A program made the translations under genes and the position numbers. A stretch of DNA of 64,000 bases from an uncultured Agathobacter sp. (GTDB lineage: Bacteria > Bacillota > Clostridia > Lachnospirales > Lachnospiraceae): NCBI GenBank assembly GCA_934365945.1, contig CAKRNE010000002.1, forward strand, positions 62,001 through 126,000. Reading direction: 5' to 3'. Of this stretch, positions 55,865 through 64,000 are shown piece after piece. Every line of letters starts with the position of its first letter. Position 1 is the first letter of the stretch. A model generated the notes under the pieces. The model saw nothing but the letters and a program-made list of their open reading frames with translations. It did no database searches and had not been told where the DNA came from.

Positions 55865-56794
55865 ATGTCAAATACTAACGACTTACTTAACAGGATAAAT
55901 GCTAAATACAGTACGATGAGCAAGGGGCACAAGCTGCTTGCTACATACATAACTGATAATTATGATAAGGCTGTCTTTCTGACGGCTGCTAAGATGGGCG
56001 AGACAGTAGGAATTTCTGAGTCTACTGTTGTCAGGTTCGCTACATCGCTTGGATACAAGGGATATCCTGATTTTCAGAAGGCGCTTGAGGAGCTTGTCAG
56101 GAATAAGCTCAATTCGGTTCAGCGCATGGAGGTCACATATGGTCGTATCAGCCAGTCGCAGATTCTTGAGACTGTACTGCAGTCTGATTGTGACAAGATT
56201 AAGACCACTCTGGAAAAAATTGATGCGGATGCATTTGAGCTGGCGGTAGATACTATTTTACAGTCAAGGAAAATTTATATTGTAGGAATCAGAAGCTGTG
56301 CACCGCTTGCAAGCTTCCTTGCATTTTATATGAATCTGATGTTTGATGATGTGTGTCTGCTTACGACAAACAGCTCGAGCGAGCTTTTTGAGCAGATGGT
56401 GCGCATTGGTAAGGAGGATGTGATTATCGGTATCAGCTTTCCGCGTTACTCTATGCGTACGCTTAAGGCCTTAGAGTTTGCAAACAACAGGAGTGCCAAG
56501 GTAATCACTATAACAGACAGCATTCATTCACCGATGAATCTGTATTCCTCATGTAATCTGATTGCGGACAGTGATATGGCATCTATAGTTGATTCGCTTG
56601 TGGCACCGCTTTCTGTCATCAATGCCCTGATAGTGGCTCTTTGCATGAAAAAGCAGGATATTGTTGCAAAGACGCTGACAGAGCTTGAGGATATATGGAA
56701 TGAGTATCAGGTGTATGAGAATGATGAGATTGATTACATTGATGATTCTATAAAGGTACACTACGCAAAGCTGGGGGATTCGCAGGATGAGTAA
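55865..56794 (+). CDS. MurR/RpiR-family transcriptional regulator
   Basis: A 309-residue regulator with an N-terminal helix-turn-helix (about 18-75, GETVGISESTVVRFATSLGY) and a C-terminal SIS sugar-phosphate domain (about 120-250, IYIVGIRSCAPLASFLAFYM and DVIIGISFPRYSMRTL). Such proteins sense phosphosugars. ATG 55865 is 6 bases from GGAG; ATG 55862 is too close. It overlaps the FAD enzyme by 8 bases, an association without obvious metabolic sense. Confidence 0.88.
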   Translation: MSNTNDLLNRINAKYSTMSKGHKLLATYITDNYDKAVFLTAAKMGETVGISESTVVRFATSLGYKGYPDFQKALEELVRNKLNSVQRMEVTYGRISQSQILETVLQSDCDKIKTTLEKIDADAFELAVDTILQSRKIYIVGIRSCAPLASFLAFYMNLMFDDVCLLTTNSSSELFEQMVRIGKEDVIIGISFPRYSMRTLKALEFANNRSAKVITITDSIHSPMNLYSSCNLIADSDMASIVDSLVAPLSVINALIVALCMKKQDIVAKTLTELEDIWNEYQVYENDEIDYIDDSIKVHYAKLGDSQDE

Positions 56795-58070
56795 GAAAAT
56801 TATTGTGGCAGGTGGCGGAGCCGCCGGAATGCTTGCGGCGTATTTTGCTGCAGACGCAGGAAATAAGGTTACGCTTCTTGAAAAAAATGAGAAGCTTGGC
56901 AAGAAAATATATATAACCGGCAAGGGAAGATGCAATCTGACCAATGCGTGTGATGTCGAGGAGCTTTTTTTAAATGTAAAGAGCAACAGCAAGTTTTTGT
57001 ACAGTGCATTTTATGGCTTTGACAACAGCAGGGTGATTGACTTTTTTGAGACACATGGGATGCCTGTAAAGGTGGAGCGCGGCAATCGTGTATTTCCGGT
57101 GTCTGATAAGTCGTCGGATGTGATTTTTGCTTTACAGAGAGCTTTGAAGGAAAAGAAAGTGGAGGTATTGCTTCACACGGAGGTATCGAAGCTGTGCTAT
57201 GAGAAAATCACTGATACAAAGGCAGATGAGCTCGCTAGTGATAAAAGGTCAGAATTTAAAATAACGGGTGTCATATTAAAGGATGGCACCAAAATGGATG
57301 CTGATGCAGTCATTGTTGCCACAGGAGGCCTTTCATATCCCTCTACAGGCTCTACAGGAGACGGCTACAAAATGGCGGAAAGCGCAGGTCATACTGTGAC
57401 AGAGTGCACACCGTCGCTCGTGCCTTTTAATGTAAAGGAAGAGTGGGTAAAGAGCCTTCAGGGGCTTTCGCTTAAAAATACGGCTATTTCCATATATAGT
57501 GGCAAAAAGAAGCTGTATGAGGATTTTGGAGAGATGCTTTTTACTCATTTCGGGGTCAGCGGCCCGATGATTTTGTCTGCGAGTGCATCAATTAAGCAAA
57601 GCCTTATAAAGCAGCCGCTTAACATGTATATTGATCTGAAGCCGGCCCTCACACAGGAGGCTTTGGACAAGAGGCTTCTCAGGGAGTTTGAGGAGGCAAA
57701 AAACAAGCAGTTTAAGAATTCGATAAACAAGCTTTTGCCGGCAAAAATGATTCCGGTGATAATTGAGCTTTCAGGCATTGACCCTGATAAGAAGGTCAAT
57801 GAGATATCAAAAGAGGAAAGAAACAGGCTTCTTATGCTCTTTAAGAAACTGCCTGTCACTCTTAATGGGCCAAGAGGCTACAATGAAGCTATTATCACAA
57901 AGGGCGGTATAAAGGTGAAGGAAATCAATCCATCTACTATGGAGTCGAAGCTCGTGAATGGTCTCTACTTTGCCGGCGAGGTGCTGGATCTGGATGCATA
58001 CACGGGAGGCTTCAATCTGCAGATAGCATGGTCCACCGGATATCTGGCAGGAACAAGTGCAGCGGTTTGA
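56787..58070 (+). CDS. FAD-dependent oxidoreductase of the HI0933/BaiN (YhiN) family
   Basis: A 427-residue flavoprotein. The N-terminal dinucleotide fold IIVAGGGAAGMLAAYFAAD, the GKGRCNLTNA motif and the C-terminal GLYFAGEVLDLDAYTGGFNLQ are diagnostic for this family. Most members have no assigned substrate; BaiN from a bile-acid-converting Clostridium reduces bile-acid intermediates, but that cannot be inferred here, because this gene is conserved upstream of cmk in many clostridia. Confidence 0.88.
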   Translation: MSKKIIVAGGGAAGMLAAYFAADAGNKVTLLEKNEKLGKKIYITGKGRCNLTNACDVEELFLNVKSNSKFLYSAFYGFDNSRVIDFFETHGMPVKVERGNRVFPVSDKSSDVIFALQRALKEKKVEVLLHTEVSKLCYEKITDTKADELASDKRSEFKITGVILKDGTKMDADAVIVATGGLSYPSTGSTGDGYKMAESAGHTVTECTPSLVPFNVKEEWVKSLQGLSLKNTAISIYSGKKKLYEDFGEMLFTHFGVSGPMILSASASIKQSLIKQPLNMYIDLKPALTQEALDKRLLREFEEAKNKQFKNSINKLLPAKMIPVIIELSGIDPDKKVNEISKEERNRLLMLFKKLPVTLNGPRGYNEAIITKGGIKVKEINPSTMESKLVNGLYFAGEVLDLDAYTGGFNLQIAWSTGYLAGTSAAV

Positions 58071-58184
58071 TGATTTGGAAAACTATTTTGAGATACTTAT
58101 AATAACAGTTATTTACTTGTATGGTGAATTGAATAGCTGGGATTTTAATAAAAATGACGAGCAATAATATATTAAGGAGAAATT

Positions 58185-58847
58185 ATGAGATACAATATAG
58201 CAATTGACGGACCGGCAGGAGCCGGAAAAAGCACTATAGCAAAAAGGCTTGCAAAGGAGCTTGGAGCAATTTATGTGGATACAGGCGCCATGTACCGCGC
58301 CATGGCATACTATTTTATCCAAAATGGTGTGGACAAGGAGGATATTGACACTATCACGAGGCTGTGTAAGGATGTAGAGGTTTCTATCAGCTATGAAAAC
58401 GGTGAACAGCAGGTCATCCTAAATGGTGAGAATATCACAGGCTTTATAAGACAGGAGGCAGTCGGCAATATGGCATCGGCAACAAGTGTTTATCCTGTAG
58501 TAAGAGAAAAGCTTGTTGAGCTTCAAAGACAGCTCGCTGCCAGAGAAAATGTGGTGATGGATGGAAGAGATATCGGAACTGTTGTGCTTCCTGATGCCAA
58601 TGTCAAGATATTCTTAACAGCAAGCTCTAAGGTACGCGCAAAGAGACGTTTTGATGAGCTTACCGCAAAGGGTGAGAAATGTGATATTGATGCAATCGAG
58701 AAGGATATCATAGAGAGAGACCACAGAGATATGACAAGAGAAACATCACCTTTAAAGCAGGCAGACGATGCTGTGCTGCTTGATTCATCTGATATGACAA
58801 TCGATGAGGTGGTAGATAGAATGAAGCAGCTTGTGAAAGAGGCATAG
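58185..58847 (+). CDS. cmk: Cytidylate kinase
   Basis: A 220-residue (d)CMP kinase: IAIDGPAGAGKSTIAKRLA (P-loop), YVDTGAMYRAMAYYF (substrate site) and VVMDGRDIGTVVLPDA. AAGGAG precedes the ATG. It starts the cmk-ispH-rpsA group. Confidence 0.96.
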   Translation: MRYNIAIDGPAGAGKSTIAKRLAKELGAIYVDTGAMYRAMAYYFIQNGVDKEDIDTITRLCKDVEVSISYENGEQQVILNGENITGFIRQEAVGNMASATSVYPVVREKLVELQRQLAARENVVMDGRDIGTVVLPDANVKIFLTASSKVRAKRRFDELTAKGEKCDIDAIEKDIIERDHRDMTRETSPLKQADDAVLLDSSDMTIDEVVDRMKQLVKEA

Positions 58848-58850
58848 CGT

Positions 58851-59711
58851 ATGGGAGAGCTTACTATCGCAAAGAGTGCAGGCTTTTGCTTCGGGGTGAC
58901 AAGAGCCGTAAATATGGTCTATGAAGCAATCGAAAAGGAAAATGTGCCTATATACACCTACGGTCCGATTATTCATAATGATGAGGTCGTAAAGGATATG
59001 GAAAAAAAAGGCGTAACCGTTATAAACAATCTCGATGAGCTTTCATCACACGAAAAGGGCGTGATGATTATCCGCTCGCACGGTATAAGCAAGGCAGAGT
59101 ATGACAGGATAAAAAACTGTGGCTTTGAGGTGCTTAACGCAACCTGTCCGTTCGTATCAAAAATTCACAGATATGTGGAGGACTACAGCTCAAAAGGCTA
59201 TGATATTATAATTGTCGGCAGCCCAAAGCACCCTGAGGTGTGTGGGATAAAGGGCTGGGCAGACGAAAAATGCCATGTTACCATCATAAATTCGCCTGAG
59301 GATGCCGAAAATTTCACGAAAAATAGTACAAAAAAACTATGCATAGTGTCACAAACGACATTTAACTACAATAAATTTCAAGATATAGTTGAAATTATTG
59401 CAAAAAAAGGTTATGATATAACTGTTTTAAATACAATCTGTAATGCTACAGAGGTCAGACAGACCGAAGCAAGGAAGGTGGCGCAGTGCTCAGATGTCAT
59501 GATTGTCATAGGCGACAGGCACAGCTCCAATACACAGAAGCTATTTGAAATATGTAAAAACGAATGCAAAAATACTTACTATATACAGACAAGTGACGAA
59601 ATGGATTATACACAAATCAGGTCCAACAATAACGTAGGTATTACAGCAGGGGCTTCAACCCCAAATAATATCATTGAGGAGGTTTCAAAGAATGTCAGAA
59701 ATGAGCTTTGA
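58851..59711 (+). CDS. ispH: 4-hydroxy-3-methylbut-2-enyl diphosphate reductase
   Basis: The last enzyme of the non-mevalonate isoprenoid route, a [4Fe-4S] reductase. The 286 residues contain C13 in SAGFCFGVTRAV, the second ligand in NATCPFVSKIH and the third in NTICNATEVRQ; HGISKAEYDR and SPKHPEVCGI are further motifs. The end overlaps rpsA by 20 bases. In many Firmicutes the two are fused in one polypeptide; here they are separate frames. Confidence 0.95.
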   Translation: MGELTIAKSAGFCFGVTRAVNMVYEAIEKENVPIYTYGPIIHNDEVVKDMEKKGVTVINNLDELSSHEKGVMIIRSHGISKAEYDRIKNCGFEVLNATCPFVSKIHRYVEDYSSKGYDIIIVGSPKHPEVCGIKGWADEKCHVTIINSPEDAENFTKNSTKKLCIVSQTTFNYNKFQDIVEIIAKKGYDITVLNTICNATEVRQTEARKVAQCSDVMIVIGDRHSSNTQKLFEICKNECKNTYYIQTSDEMDYTQIRSNNNVGITAGASTPNNIIEEVSKNVRNEL

Positions 59712-60807
59712 ACAAATGCTGGAAGAATCTTTTAAAACTATAAGAAATGGAGAAGTGGTAGAAGGTACCGTTATTGATGTTAAACCTGACGAGATTTTCT
59801 TAAATATTGGATACAAATCAGACGGAATTATTACTAGAAACGAGTACACAAATGAGCCAAACGTAGACCTTACTACAGTTGTCAAGGTTGGCGACAAGAT
59901 GGAAGCCAAGGTAGTTAAGCTTAACGATGGCGAGGGTCAGGTTATCCTTTCTTACAAGCGCCTTCAGGCAGAGAAGGGCAGCAAGCGTCTTGAGGAGGCT
60001 TTTGAGAATCAGGAAGTATTAAAGGCAAAGGTTACACAGGTATTAGCCGGTGGTGTATGTGTCAGTGTTGATGAGACAAGAGTATTCATCCCTGCAAGCC
60101 TTGTATCAGATACTTATGAGAAGGATCTCAACAAGTTTAAGGATCAGGAGATTGAGTTTATCATCACAGAGTTCGATCCAAGAAAGAGACGTATTATCGG
60201 AAACAGAAAGGTATTACTCGTTGAGCAGAAGGCTAAGCAGCAGGAAGAGCTTCTTGCAAACCTTCACGTAGGCGATGTAATCGAAGGAACAGTTAAGAAC
60301 GTTACAGATTTCGGTGCATTCATCGATCTTGGCGGAGTAGACGGATTACTTCATATCTCAGAGATGTCTTGGGGCAGAGTAGAGAACCCTAAGAAGGTAT
60401 TCACAGTCGGACAGGCTGTAAGAGTATTCGTTAAGAACATCAATGGTTCTAAGATTGCTCTTTCAATGAAGTTTGATGACGAGAATCCATGGAATGGTGC
60501 AACAGAGAAATTTGCTCCTGGCAATATCGTAAAGGGTAAAGTAGCCAGAATGACAGATTTCGGTGCATTCATCGAGCTTGCACCTGGTGTTGACGCACTT
60601 CTTCATGTTTCACAGATTTCAAAGGATCATGTTGAGAAGCCATCAGATGTACTCAAGATTGGTCAGGAGGTTGAGGCTAAGGTTGTTGAGTTCAATGAGG
60701 ACGATAAGAAAATCAGCTTAAGCATGAAGGCTCTCCTTGATTCAGAGGATGATGGAGCAGATGTTGCAGATGTAAATATCGACGAGGTTGCTTCTGATAA
60801 CGAGTAG
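59692..60807 (+). CDS. rpsA: S1-domain RNA-binding protein (ribosomal protein S1 homologue)
   Basis: A 371-residue protein with four S1 repeats (about 18-85, 102-168, 186-255, 273-343), for example GTVKNVTDFGAFIDLGGVDGLLHISEM and GKVARMTDFGAFIEL-type strands. This four-domain form is the usual Firmicute S1 homologue, which may help initiation less than the six-domain E. coli protein. ATG 59692 follows GAGGAGG inside ispH; an upstream in-frame ATG at 59674 precedes that site. Acidic tail at the end. Confidence 0.93.
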   Translation: MSEMSFEQMLEESFKTIRNGEVVEGTVIDVKPDEIFLNIGYKSDGIITRNEYTNEPNVDLTTVVKVGDKMEAKVVKLNDGEGQVILSYKRLQAEKGSKRLEEAFENQEVLKAKVTQVLAGGVCVSVDETRVFIPASLVSDTYEKDLNKFKDQEIEFIITEFDPRKRRIIGNRKVLLVEQKAKQQEELLANLHVGDVIEGTVKNVTDFGAFIDLGGVDGLLHISEMSWGRVENPKKVFTVGQAVRVFVKNINGSKIALSMKFDDENPWNGATEKFAPGNIVKGKVARMTDFGAFIELAPGVDALLHVSQISKDHVEKPSDVLKIGQEVEAKVVEFNEDDKKISLSMKALLDSEDDGADVADVNIDEVASDNE

Positions 60808-60819
60808 TTTTTGAATTTA

Positions 60820-60857
60820 AAGCTGTCATATATTTAGTTATATGGCAGCTTATTTTT
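60820..60857 (+). terminator. rpsA terminator
   Basis: AAGCTGTCATATA (60820-60832) pairs with TATATGGCAGCTT (60839-60851, one T-G), loop TTTAGT, followed by ATTTTT. Confidence 0.87.
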
Positions 60858-60936
60858 ATAGACATAAATGAGACTGTTATGATTTATGGTTTCAGGTCCT
60901 TTTTATGGAATAAAATTAAACCGGAGGTTTACAGGG

Positions 60937-61713
60937 ATGTTTGATAATTATGAGTGGTTTAAAAAAGAGGTATATAAGCTTACACAGATAGACCTTAACT
61001 ATTATAAAGAAAAACAGATGCGTAGAAGAATAGACACACTGGCTCGTAAGAATGGTGCCGATTCTTATGAGACTTATGTAAAAATAATTTCTACCGATAA
61101 GGTGAAATTTAAGCAGTTTATCAATTTTATTACAATAAATGTATCAGAGTTTTACAGGAATCCTGACCAGTGGAGATTTATGGATAAGGAAGTAATACCT
61201 GAAATATTAAAGCGTAATAAAGGTCAGATAAAGATATGGAGTGCAGCATGTTCGACCGGAGATGAGCCGTATTCATTGGCAATGGCATTTTCAAAGCATG
61301 TACCGCTTTCGAACATTCGTATTCTTGCTACAGATATTGACGATCAGGTTATTTCTAGCGCAAAGACAGGCTTATATAGTGCAAAGTCCGTGGAAAATGT
61401 ACCGGCTGATCTCAAAAAAAAGTATTTTTCACAGGTTGGGGATTCATATAAGATTGCAGATGAGATTAAGAGATGTGTCACATTTAAAGAACACAATCTG
61501 CTGAAGGATGTTTATCCAAAGGATTACGATTTGATTCTGTGCAGAAATGTGGTAATTTATTTTACTGATGAAGCAAAGGATATGATATACAAAAACTTCT
61601 ACAATTCACTCAAACCGCAGGGTATATTGTTTATCGGAAGCACTGAACAGATAACAACATACCGTGAGCTTGGTTTTGAGAGACTCAGCAGCTTTTATTT
61701 CCAGAAGCCCTGA
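60937..61713 (+). CDS. cheR: CheR-type protein-glutamate O-methyltransferase
   Basis: A 258-residue SAM-dependent enzyme that methylates glutamates on chemoreceptors. The N-terminal helical domain (1-75, YKEKQMRRRIDTLARKNG) contacts receptors; the C-terminal Rossmann domain has NVSEFYRNPDQW, KIWSAACSTGDEPYSLAM and DLILCRNVVIYF. No other chemotaxis gene is nearby. GGAGG lies 9 bases before ATG 60937; the longer frame from 60886 runs through that site. Confidence 0.93.
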   Translation: MFDNYEWFKKEVYKLTQIDLNYYKEKQMRRRIDTLARKNGADSYETYVKIISTDKVKFKQFINFITINVSEFYRNPDQWRFMDKEVIPEILKRNKGQIKIWSAACSTGDEPYSLAMAFSKHVPLSNIRILATDIDDQVISSAKTGLYSAKSVENVPADLKKKYFSQVGDSYKIADEIKRCVTFKEHNLLKDVYPKDYDLILCRNVVIYFTDEAKDMIYKNFYNSLKPQGILFIGSTEQITTYRELGFERLSSFYFQKP

Positions 61714-61716
61714 GAA

Positions 61717-62814
61717 TTAGAATCTGAACAGGTGGTCTATTATGTGTTTGACATATGATATGACCATCTGTTTTGAATTTATAAAATCATCTGTGAGAAG
61801 AAAGAAACTGTACTTATCTTTTATTTCATGTTTGAATTCCGGTTGCATAAAGGCATTATATTGCATGATAAAACGGCCATGCTTACGTACATAGCAGTTT
61901 GCAGCTTTGCATTTTTCACGATAGGCGTTGTCAACATATGTGGCTACACTTTTATGGATTGCCATGTCTTCGTGAGGTAGATAGTAGTAATTTTTATAAT
62001 CACTGTAAAAATGGCGCAGCTCTCCTTCGAAAATTTTAATACGTATAGAGCTGTTTTTGATTCCAAGCATCAGATAATTATCGTTATCATGCAGTGAGAC
62101 TGCCTTTGACACAGGGTATTTATTTATAAAGGTTATAATAAGCTCATTCATTTTTCTTCCATCATATGCAGTGTAAGGTTTTACTTCAATATCAGCTATG
62201 TCGGAGAGATTTTTTAAGACCTCCTTGTAGGAAAGAATTGCAAGCAGCTTTGTCATGCCAAGTACATCCTCGTAATTATGTATTTGAAGAAGCTTAAGCA
62301 GACTGTCGTCTTTTTCAGCGAGATATTCATAATAGATGTTGATAAGCTCACCGCCTGAGTATTTGTCCTCGCGTTCGATGCCTAAAAAATGCTCAATACT
62401 TTTCTGTTTGTAGTTTTCCAGATTTAAAAGAGGCTTTAATGGTGTTAGTTCTTTAAAAATATCAATAATTTCCAAAGCTGAAAAAGGATCGTTTTGCTTA
62501 TATTTTTTATATTTACTGCGCAAAAAAGGTATGTCAAAGCCAACTCCGTTAAAGGAGATTAAGGTGTCACAGCTTTTGAGTTCGCCGGCGAAGGCTGCGA
62601 TAATATCTGCTTCATCATCAGGCGATTCAGCAAAATACTGGTCTATTACAATGTGGTTTTTGATGCGCCTTGCACAGCCTATCATGTATACAACTGCTTT
62701 TACCGGTGAAAAGCCTGTTGTCTCAATATCAAAGAACATAGTGCTTTCTTTAAATATGCTTTCTGAAAAATTATCGTTTTTTATGTAAATTTCTTCATTG
62801 TGAAATATTTTCAT
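61717..62814 (-). CDS. Ribonuclease-H-like 3'-5' exonuclease, YprB-like
   Basis: A 365-residue protein with a DEDD-type exonuclease core: D29 and E31 in FFDIETTGF, SFNGVGFDIPFLRSK as the middle acidic motif, and HNYEDVLGM as the last. This is the RNase_H_2/YprB family of Firmicutes, often encoded near a helicase that is not in this window. The C-terminal 170 residues, including paired lysines and aromatic residues, have no recognised domain. It converges on cheR with 3 bases between the stop codons. Confidence 0.82.
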   Translation of the reverse strand: MKIFHNEEIYIKNDNFSESIFKESTMFFDIETTGFSPVKAVVYMIGCARRIKNHIVIDQYFAESPDDEADIIAAFAGELKSCDTLISFNGVGFDIPFLRSKYKKYKQNDPFSALEIIDIFKELTPLKPLLNLENYKQKSIEHFLGIEREDKYSGGELINIYYEYLAEKDDSLLKLLQIHNYEDVLGMTKLLAILSYKEVLKNLSDIADIEVKPYTAYDGRKMNELIITFINKYPVSKAVSLHDNDNYLMLGIKNSSIRIKIFEGELRHFYSDYKNYYYLPHEDMAIHKSVATYVDNAYREKCKAANCYVRKHGRFIMQYNAFMQPEFKHEIKDKYSFFLLTDDFINSKQMVISYVKHIIDHLFRF

Positions 62815-62912
62815 TTTTTGATTCCTGCCTTGAATATCATTTGTATAAACATTATAACATAAAGTATTTAAAAAAGTACATAATATACTATTTAACTAAA
62901 AATCATAAGTGG

Positions 62913-62918
62913 TATAAT
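62913..62918 (+). promoter_or_regulatory. Probable -10 of the rnf operon
   Basis: TATAAT (62913-62918) lies 62 bases before rnfC. No good -35 is seen at the right distance (best match TTTAAC, spacer 16), so the call is weak. Confidence 0.35.
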
Positions 62919-62980
62919 AGGAATAGTAATGTGCAATAGCATTTCCACGTTATTAATCTAAAAGAAAGAGGGGCACAAAA

Positions 62981-64000
62981 ATGGGTCATAAAACGTTTAT
63001 TGGCGGTGTTCATCCGTATGATGGCAAAGAACTGTCTAAGGATTCACCAATTAAAGAAGTTTTGCCCAAGGGCGACATGGTATATCCGGTTTCGCAGCAT
63101 ATCGGCGCACCGGCTAAGCCTGTTGTTGCCGTAGGTGACACTGTGTTGAAGGGACAGATGATAGCAGAGGCCGGTGGCTTTGTTTCATCACCCATCTATT
63201 CATCGGTGTCAGGAAAAGTTAAGGCTATTGAGAAGCGACGTGTGGCAGTCGGCGATATGGTTGACAGTATTGTTATCGAAAATGATGGCATGTTTACTGA
63301 GACAACATATAATATCGTCGAGGATGTCACAGCACTTTCAAAGGAAGAAATCATCGAGAAGGTTAAGAAAGCAGGAGTTGTCGGCATGGGCGGTGCCGGT
63401 TTCCCTACACATGTAAAGCTTTCTCCAAAGGAGCCGGACAAGATTGAGTATATTATCGCAAACTGTGCAGAGTGTGAGCCTTACCTCACATCTGACTACA
63501 GACGTATGCTTGAGAATCCTGAGGAGTTAATCAGCGGCATGAAGATCATACTTCAGCTTTTTGACAATGCAAAGGGTATCCTTGGCATAGAGGATAATAA
63601 GCCTGACTGCATCGAAAAGCTTACAGAGCTCACAAAGGATGAGCCACGTATTGAGGTTTGTCCGCTCATGACAAAGTACCCACAGGGTGGTGAGAGACAG
63701 CTCATTTATGCTACAACAGGCAGAGCAATAAATTCTAAGATGCTCCCTGCTGATGCAGGCTGTATCGTTGACAATGTAGAGACAATCATTGCTGTCTACA
63801 ATGCCGTAAAGAATGGACAGCCTGTCCTTAAGCGTATTTCAACAGTTACAGGAGATGCGGTGAAGAATCCTTCAAATATTTTATACAGCATCGGTACCTC
63901 ATATCAGGAGCTGGTTGATGCTGCGGGAGGCTTTAAGAGTCAGCCGGAGAAGATTATATCAGGCGGTCCTATGATGGGCTTTGCTATGTTTAGTCTTGAT
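62981..64000 (+). CDS. rnfC: RnfC, Fd:NAD+ oxidoreductase subunit (5' part, window ends inside)
   Basis: The first 340 residues of RnfC, the soluble NADH-binding subunit of the Rnf complex, which couples ferredoxin oxidation with NAD+ to ion export. Seen are HVGGVHPYDGKELSK-like start (FIGGVHPYDGKELS), VGDTVLKGQMIAEAGGFVSSP (biotinyl-like fold), GMGGAGFPTHVKL, NCAECEPYLTSDYR and YPQGGERQL. AAGAGGGG precedes ATG 62981. Frame is open to the window end; the iron-sulfur motifs and the remaining rnf genes should follow outside. RnfC is typically the first gene of the operon. Confidence 0.93.
   Translation, partial: MGHKTFIGGVHPYDGKELSKDSPIKEVLPKGDMVYPVSQHIGAPAKPVVAVGDTVLKGQMIAEAGGFVSSPIYSSVSGKVKAIEKRRVAVGDMVDSIVIENDGMFTETTYNIVEDVTALSKEEIIEKVKKAGVVGMGGAGFPTHVKLSPKEPDKIEYIIANCAECEPYLTSDYRRMLENPEELISGMKIILQLFDNAKGILGIEDNKPDCIEKLTELTKDEPRIEVCPLMTKYPQGGERQLIYATTGRAINSKMLPADAGCIVDNVETIIAVYNAVKNGQPVLKRISTVTGDAVKNPSNILYSIGTSYQELVDAAGGFKSQPEKIISGGPMMGFAMFSLD

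Noticed and set aside
56787..58070. Naming the FAD enzyme as a bile-acid reductase BaiN
   Set aside because: Family membership is clear but the locus is a general clostridial cluster with cmk and ispH; no bai genes are near.

Overview
The window looks like a chromosomal core segment of a strictly anaerobic, low-GC Firmicute of the family Lachnospiraceae, most like the Agathobacter rectalis/Roseburia group. This rests on gene content and my memory of gene order (rimP-nusA-ylxR-ylxQ-infB-rbfA-nrnA-truB-ribF; a Re-citrate-synthase-like gene beside icd; Rex; formyl-THF ligase; a Na+-pumping biotin decarboxylase; RnfC; an FAD enzyme-cmk-ispH-rpsA cluster). No search was run and the species is not proven. 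AGGAGG-type ribosome binding sites are strong, and TTG starts are fairly common.

Layout. 1-7.8 kb: end of queA, a PilZ protein overlapping aroA, convergent tyrA, an EF-G paralogue with altered GTPase motifs, a secreted propeller protein and four small proteins. 7.9-16.7 kb: a Re-citrate-synthase-like gene, its GntR regulator and icd, with a palindromic operator on the promoter; then rex with its own Rex box, a coiled-coil protein, NAD(P)HX repair, alr, mazF without a visible antitoxin, and a CBS protein. 16.7-28.2 kb: yebC, glgA, an FtsK/SpoIIIE translocase, fhs-folD plus a zinc-ribbon/TPR protein, a DUF5050-like protein and pheA. 28.2-32 kb: infC-rpmI-rplT with an attenuator leader and an AUU start, an AraC regulator, galE, a long hairpin repeat and tRNA-Glu. 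32-44.6 kb: the nusA-infB operon, an NlpC/P60 hydrolase, rpsO and pnp. 44.7-50 kb: an intracellular subtilase, a cardiolipin synthase, scpAB and a D,D-carboxypeptidase. 50-55.4 kb: a five-gene biotin-dependent carboxyltransferase/Na+ pump operon behind a second Rex box. 55.4-64 kb: a second long hairpin repeat, an RpiR regulator, the FAD enzyme-cmk-ispH-rpsA cluster, an orphan cheR, a YprB-like nuclease and the start of an rnf operon.

How it fits together. Most genes are housekeeping: translation and ribosome assembly, one-carbon folate metabolism, aromatic amino acids and cell wall. The metabolic theme is anaerobic redox and energy balance. Rex (NADH sensing) appears to control itself and the decarboxylase operon, both through a Rex box just upstream of a consensus promoter. 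The decarboxylase and Rnf are both ion-motive systems. The Re-citrate-synthase-like protein and isocitrate dehydrogenase would make 2-oxoglutarate under GntR control.

The least explained feature is a family of repeats at about 31.6-31.8 kb and 55.45-55.7 kb. These are long imperfect inverted repeats around a conserved core of two hairpins whose stems differ by compensatory changes. A third, divergent core lies behind glgA and appears to serve as its terminator.
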